Part shown: piece after piece, positions 34,030 to 35,612 of the stretch | How positions within the stretch are numbered: the stretch's first letter is position 1 | Layout: every line of letters starts with the position of its first letter | NCBI GenBank assembly: GCA_902605035.1 | Contig: CACLBB010000011.1 | Coordinates: 1 to 35,612, forward strand | From: an uncultured Pelagibacteraceae bacterium | Lineage (GTDB): Bacteria; Pseudomonadota; Alphaproteobacteria; Pelagibacterales; Pelagibacteraceae | Direction of reading: 5' to 3' | Length of the DNA: 35,612 nt | Position numbers and translations under genes: made by a program | The notes under the pieces: model-generated | Database searches by the model: none | The model's input: the letters and a program-made list of their open reading frames with translations, nothing else | What the model was told of the DNA's origin: nothing

Positions 34030-34848
34030 ATGATAAAACAAGCTATAATTCCATTAGCAGGATTAGGCACTCGACTGCTTCCTCTAACTAGCGTTATACC
34101 AAAAGAGCTCATGCCTATAAATGGAAAACCGAATTTAGAGTATATATTGGATGAATGTTTAGGCGCTGGTATTAAAGAATTTATATTCATTATTTCAAAA
34201 AATAAATTATCTATCAAGAAATATTTTTTTAACGATAATTTTTATAATAAAATTATTAAAAAAAAAAAAGATATTAGATTAATCAAAGAATTTAAAAAAA
34301 TAAAAAAATATCAAAAAATGATTAAATTTGTTTATCAAAATAAACCAAAAGGAACCGGTGATGCAGTTTTAAGATGTCAAAAAATAATTAAAGATAAATA
34401 TTTTTTAATGGTTTTGCCAGATGACTTAATAATGAAAAAGAATTGCTCTAAAGAAATGTTAAGGCTACACAAAAAAACACGAAGCTCTATAATTGCCACT
34501 AAAAGAGTTGAGAGGAAAACTGTATCAAGATGGGGAATTTTAGCCTGCAAAAATATGAAAAAAAGTTATTTTGAAATCAAAGATGTCGTAGAAAAACCAA
34601 ATATCAAAAAAGCGCCATCAAATTTCGCTATTATAGGGAGATATATTTTACCTTCAAAAATTTTCGGAGAGATCAGAAAATTAAAACCAGGTCAAGGAGG
34701 TGAAATACATATTACTGATGCAATTAAAAATTTAATTTTAAAAAATAACAAATTTCATGGAAATATTTTTAAAGGTCAATATTTAGATTGCGGAACATTA
34801 GACGGGTATATTAAATCTGGTGCTAAAATTTACAAAGGTAAAAAATGA
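34030..34848 (+). CDS. galU: UTP-glucose-1-phosphate uridylyltransferase
   Basis: Makes UDP-glucose from UTP and glucose-1-phosphate for envelope sugars. The nucleotidyltransferase start is clear: AIIPLAGLGTRLLPLT (with GLGTR at 11-15), PKELMPINGKPNLEYIL, then GTGDAVLRCQ, LMVLPDDL, VVEKPN and RYILP, ending with GGEIHITDAIKNL and YLDCGTLDGYIKSG. 272 residues against about 300 in E. coli. No Shine-Dalgarno is visible, in line with a very short leader. The downstream ugd starts in an ATGA overlap, so the two are probably co-translated to convert glucose-1-phosphate to UDP-glucuronate. Confidence 0.93.
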   Translation: MIKQAIIPLAGLGTRLLPLTSVIPKELMPINGKPNLEYILDECLGAGIKEFIFIISKNKLSIKKYFFNDNFYNKIIKKKKDIRLIKEFKKIKKYQKMIKFVYQNKPKGTGDAVLRCQKIIKDKYFLMVLPDDLIMKKNCSKEMLRLHKKTRSSIIATKRVERKTVSRWGILACKNMKKSYFEIKDVVEKPNIKKAPSNFAIIGRYILPSKIFGEIRKLKPGQGGEIHITDAIKNLILKNNKFHGNIFKGQYLDCGTLDGYIKSGAKIYKGKK

Positions 34849-35612
34849 GATTATGCATGATAGGAACAGGTTACGTCGGGTTAGTCAGCGGAACCTGTTT
34901 CGCTGATATTGGAAATCAAGTAATATGTGTTGATAAAGATTTAGATAAAATCAAAAAACTTAATTCGGGCGTCTCTCCTATCTATGAACCTGGTTTGGAT
35001 GAATTGATTAAAAAAAATTATTTAGCAAAAAGACTATCTTTTACCACTGACATTAAGAAAGCCATCAACTCTTCTGACATAATATTCATTTGTGTGGGGA
35101 CCCCAACAAAAAAAGGTTCACTTAATGTAAATCTTTCTTATGTATATAAATGTACTAGAGAAATATTAAAGTTAACTATGAAAAGAAAAATTATAGTAAC
35201 AAAATCAACAGTGCCAGTAGGGACTGGTGACGAAATTGAAAAAATAATTAAAAAAAAGAAAAAGCTATTTACTGTAATTTCTAATCCAGAATTTTTAAGA
35301 GAAGGAGAGGCTATACGCGACTTTAGATACCCTGATAGGATAGTCGTGGGTTCGAATGAAAGGAAAGCATTTACTATATTGAAAAAACTTTATTTACCTT
35401 TAACAAATAAAGGAGCTAAATTTTTTACAACGACTAGAAGAGGAGCAGAATTAATTAAATACGCATCGAATGCATTTCTAGCTACAAAAATAACTTTTAT
35501 AAACGAGTTAGCTAATTTATGTGAAAAATGTGGAATAAATATAGAGGATATTTCTTTAGGCATGGGCTCAGATAATAGAATTGGAGGTAGATTTTTGCGT
35601 GCAGGACCTGCC
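34845..35612 (+). CDS. ugd: UDP-glucose 6-dehydrogenase, 5' part (cut by right edge)
   Basis: NAD+-dependent oxidation of UDP-glucose to UDP-glucuronate. 256 codons are visible with no stop. The N-terminal Rossmann motif GTGYVGL is at 7-13, then YEPGLDEL, CVGTP, TKSTVPVGTG, NPEFLREGEA (147-156) and the middle-domain helix with Lys205 and Asn209 (LIKYASNAFLATKITFINE). The catalytic cysteine of the family (GxGGSCFPKD region) would be just beyond the right edge and is not seen. The ATGA overlap with galU indicates a joint transcript. UDP-N-acetyl-sugar dehydrogenases of the same superfamily are a less likely alternative. Confidence 0.92.
   Translation, partial: MRLCMIGTGYVGLVSGTCFADIGNQVICVDKDLDKIKKLNSGVSPIYEPGLDELIKKNYLAKRLSFTTDIKKAINSSDIIFICVGTPTKKGSLNVNLSYVYKCTREILKLTMKRKIIVTKSTVPVGTGDEIEKIIKKKKKLFTVISNPEFLREGEAIRDFRYPDRIVVGSNERKAFTILKKLYLPLTNKGAKFFTTTRRGAELIKYASNAFLATKITFINELANLCEKCGINIEDISLGMGSDNRIGGRFLRAGPA

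Noticed and set aside
1-35612. CRISPR arrays, insertion sequences, prophage, toxin-antitoxin or defence genes.
   Set aside because: No regular repeats, transposase or phage frames, or terminal inverted repeats were seen; the genes are nearly all conserved housekeeping genes.

Overview
This window looks like a stretch of chromosome from an AT-rich, streamlined alphaproteobacterium of the SAR11/Pelagibacterales type. The clues are low G+C judged by eye, strong Lys/Ile/Asn/AAA codon bias, tiny intergenic gaps, and ribosomal gene order. The taxonomic call is inference from gene content and protein style; no database was searched. Almost every gene is a conserved housekeeping gene. I did not find a new mobile, defence or biosynthetic system, and no gap exceeds about 150 bases.

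Layout. (1) 3-542: the 3' end of an autotransporter-like outer-membrane beta-barrel gene, cut by the left edge. (2) 604-1480, minus strand: rlmB followed by tRNA-Thr(TGT). (3) 1617-3140, plus strand: tRNA-Tyr(GTA), tRNA-Gly(TCC), tuf, tRNA-Trp(CCA), running on into (4) 3153-14228: secE-nusG-rplK-rplA-rplJ-rplL-rpoB-rpoC. A hairpin plus T-run in the rplL-rpoB gap is a likely partial terminator. (5) 14378-27863: a fused str-S10-spc cluster, rpsL-rpsG-fusA-rpsJ-rplC-rplD-rplW-rplB-rpsS-rplV-rpsC-rplP-rpmC-rpsQ-rplN-rplX-rplE-rpsN-rpsH-rplF-rplR-rpsE-rplO-secY-adk. It is preceded by a 149-base gap with a candidate promoter and a foldable leader. tuf is absent after fusA, rpmD (L30) is absent between rpsE and rplO, and rpmJ is absent after secY. 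(6) 27924-30236: the alpha operon rpsM-rpsK-rpoA-rplQ behind a good sigma70-like promoter, with a RluC-type pseudouridine synthase just downstream. (7) 31144-34848: lipB (minus), mgtE (plus), panC (minus) and galU (plus), alternating in direction. The convergent pairs overlap through their stop codons and the divergent pairs share very short promoter regions. (8) 34845 to the right edge: the 5' part of a UDP-glucose 6-dehydrogenase gene overlapping galU, possibly the start of a surface-polysaccharide region.

How the genes work together. Regions 3-6 make the core of the gene expression machinery: most large- and small-subunit ribosomal proteins of the classical operons, two elongation factors, RNA polymerase alpha, beta and beta', NusG, and SecE/SecY for membrane insertion. 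Region 7 holds single metabolic genes for lipoylation, Mg2+ uptake, pantothenate and UDP-glucose. The points most worth a second look are a Cys-to-Ser change in the second zinc site of RNA polymerase beta', the loss of room for the classical ribosomal-protein autoregulatory leaders, the candidate leader before rpsL, the lipB/mgtE bidirectional promoter with a palindrome at its centre, and the shared stop codons of the convergent genes.
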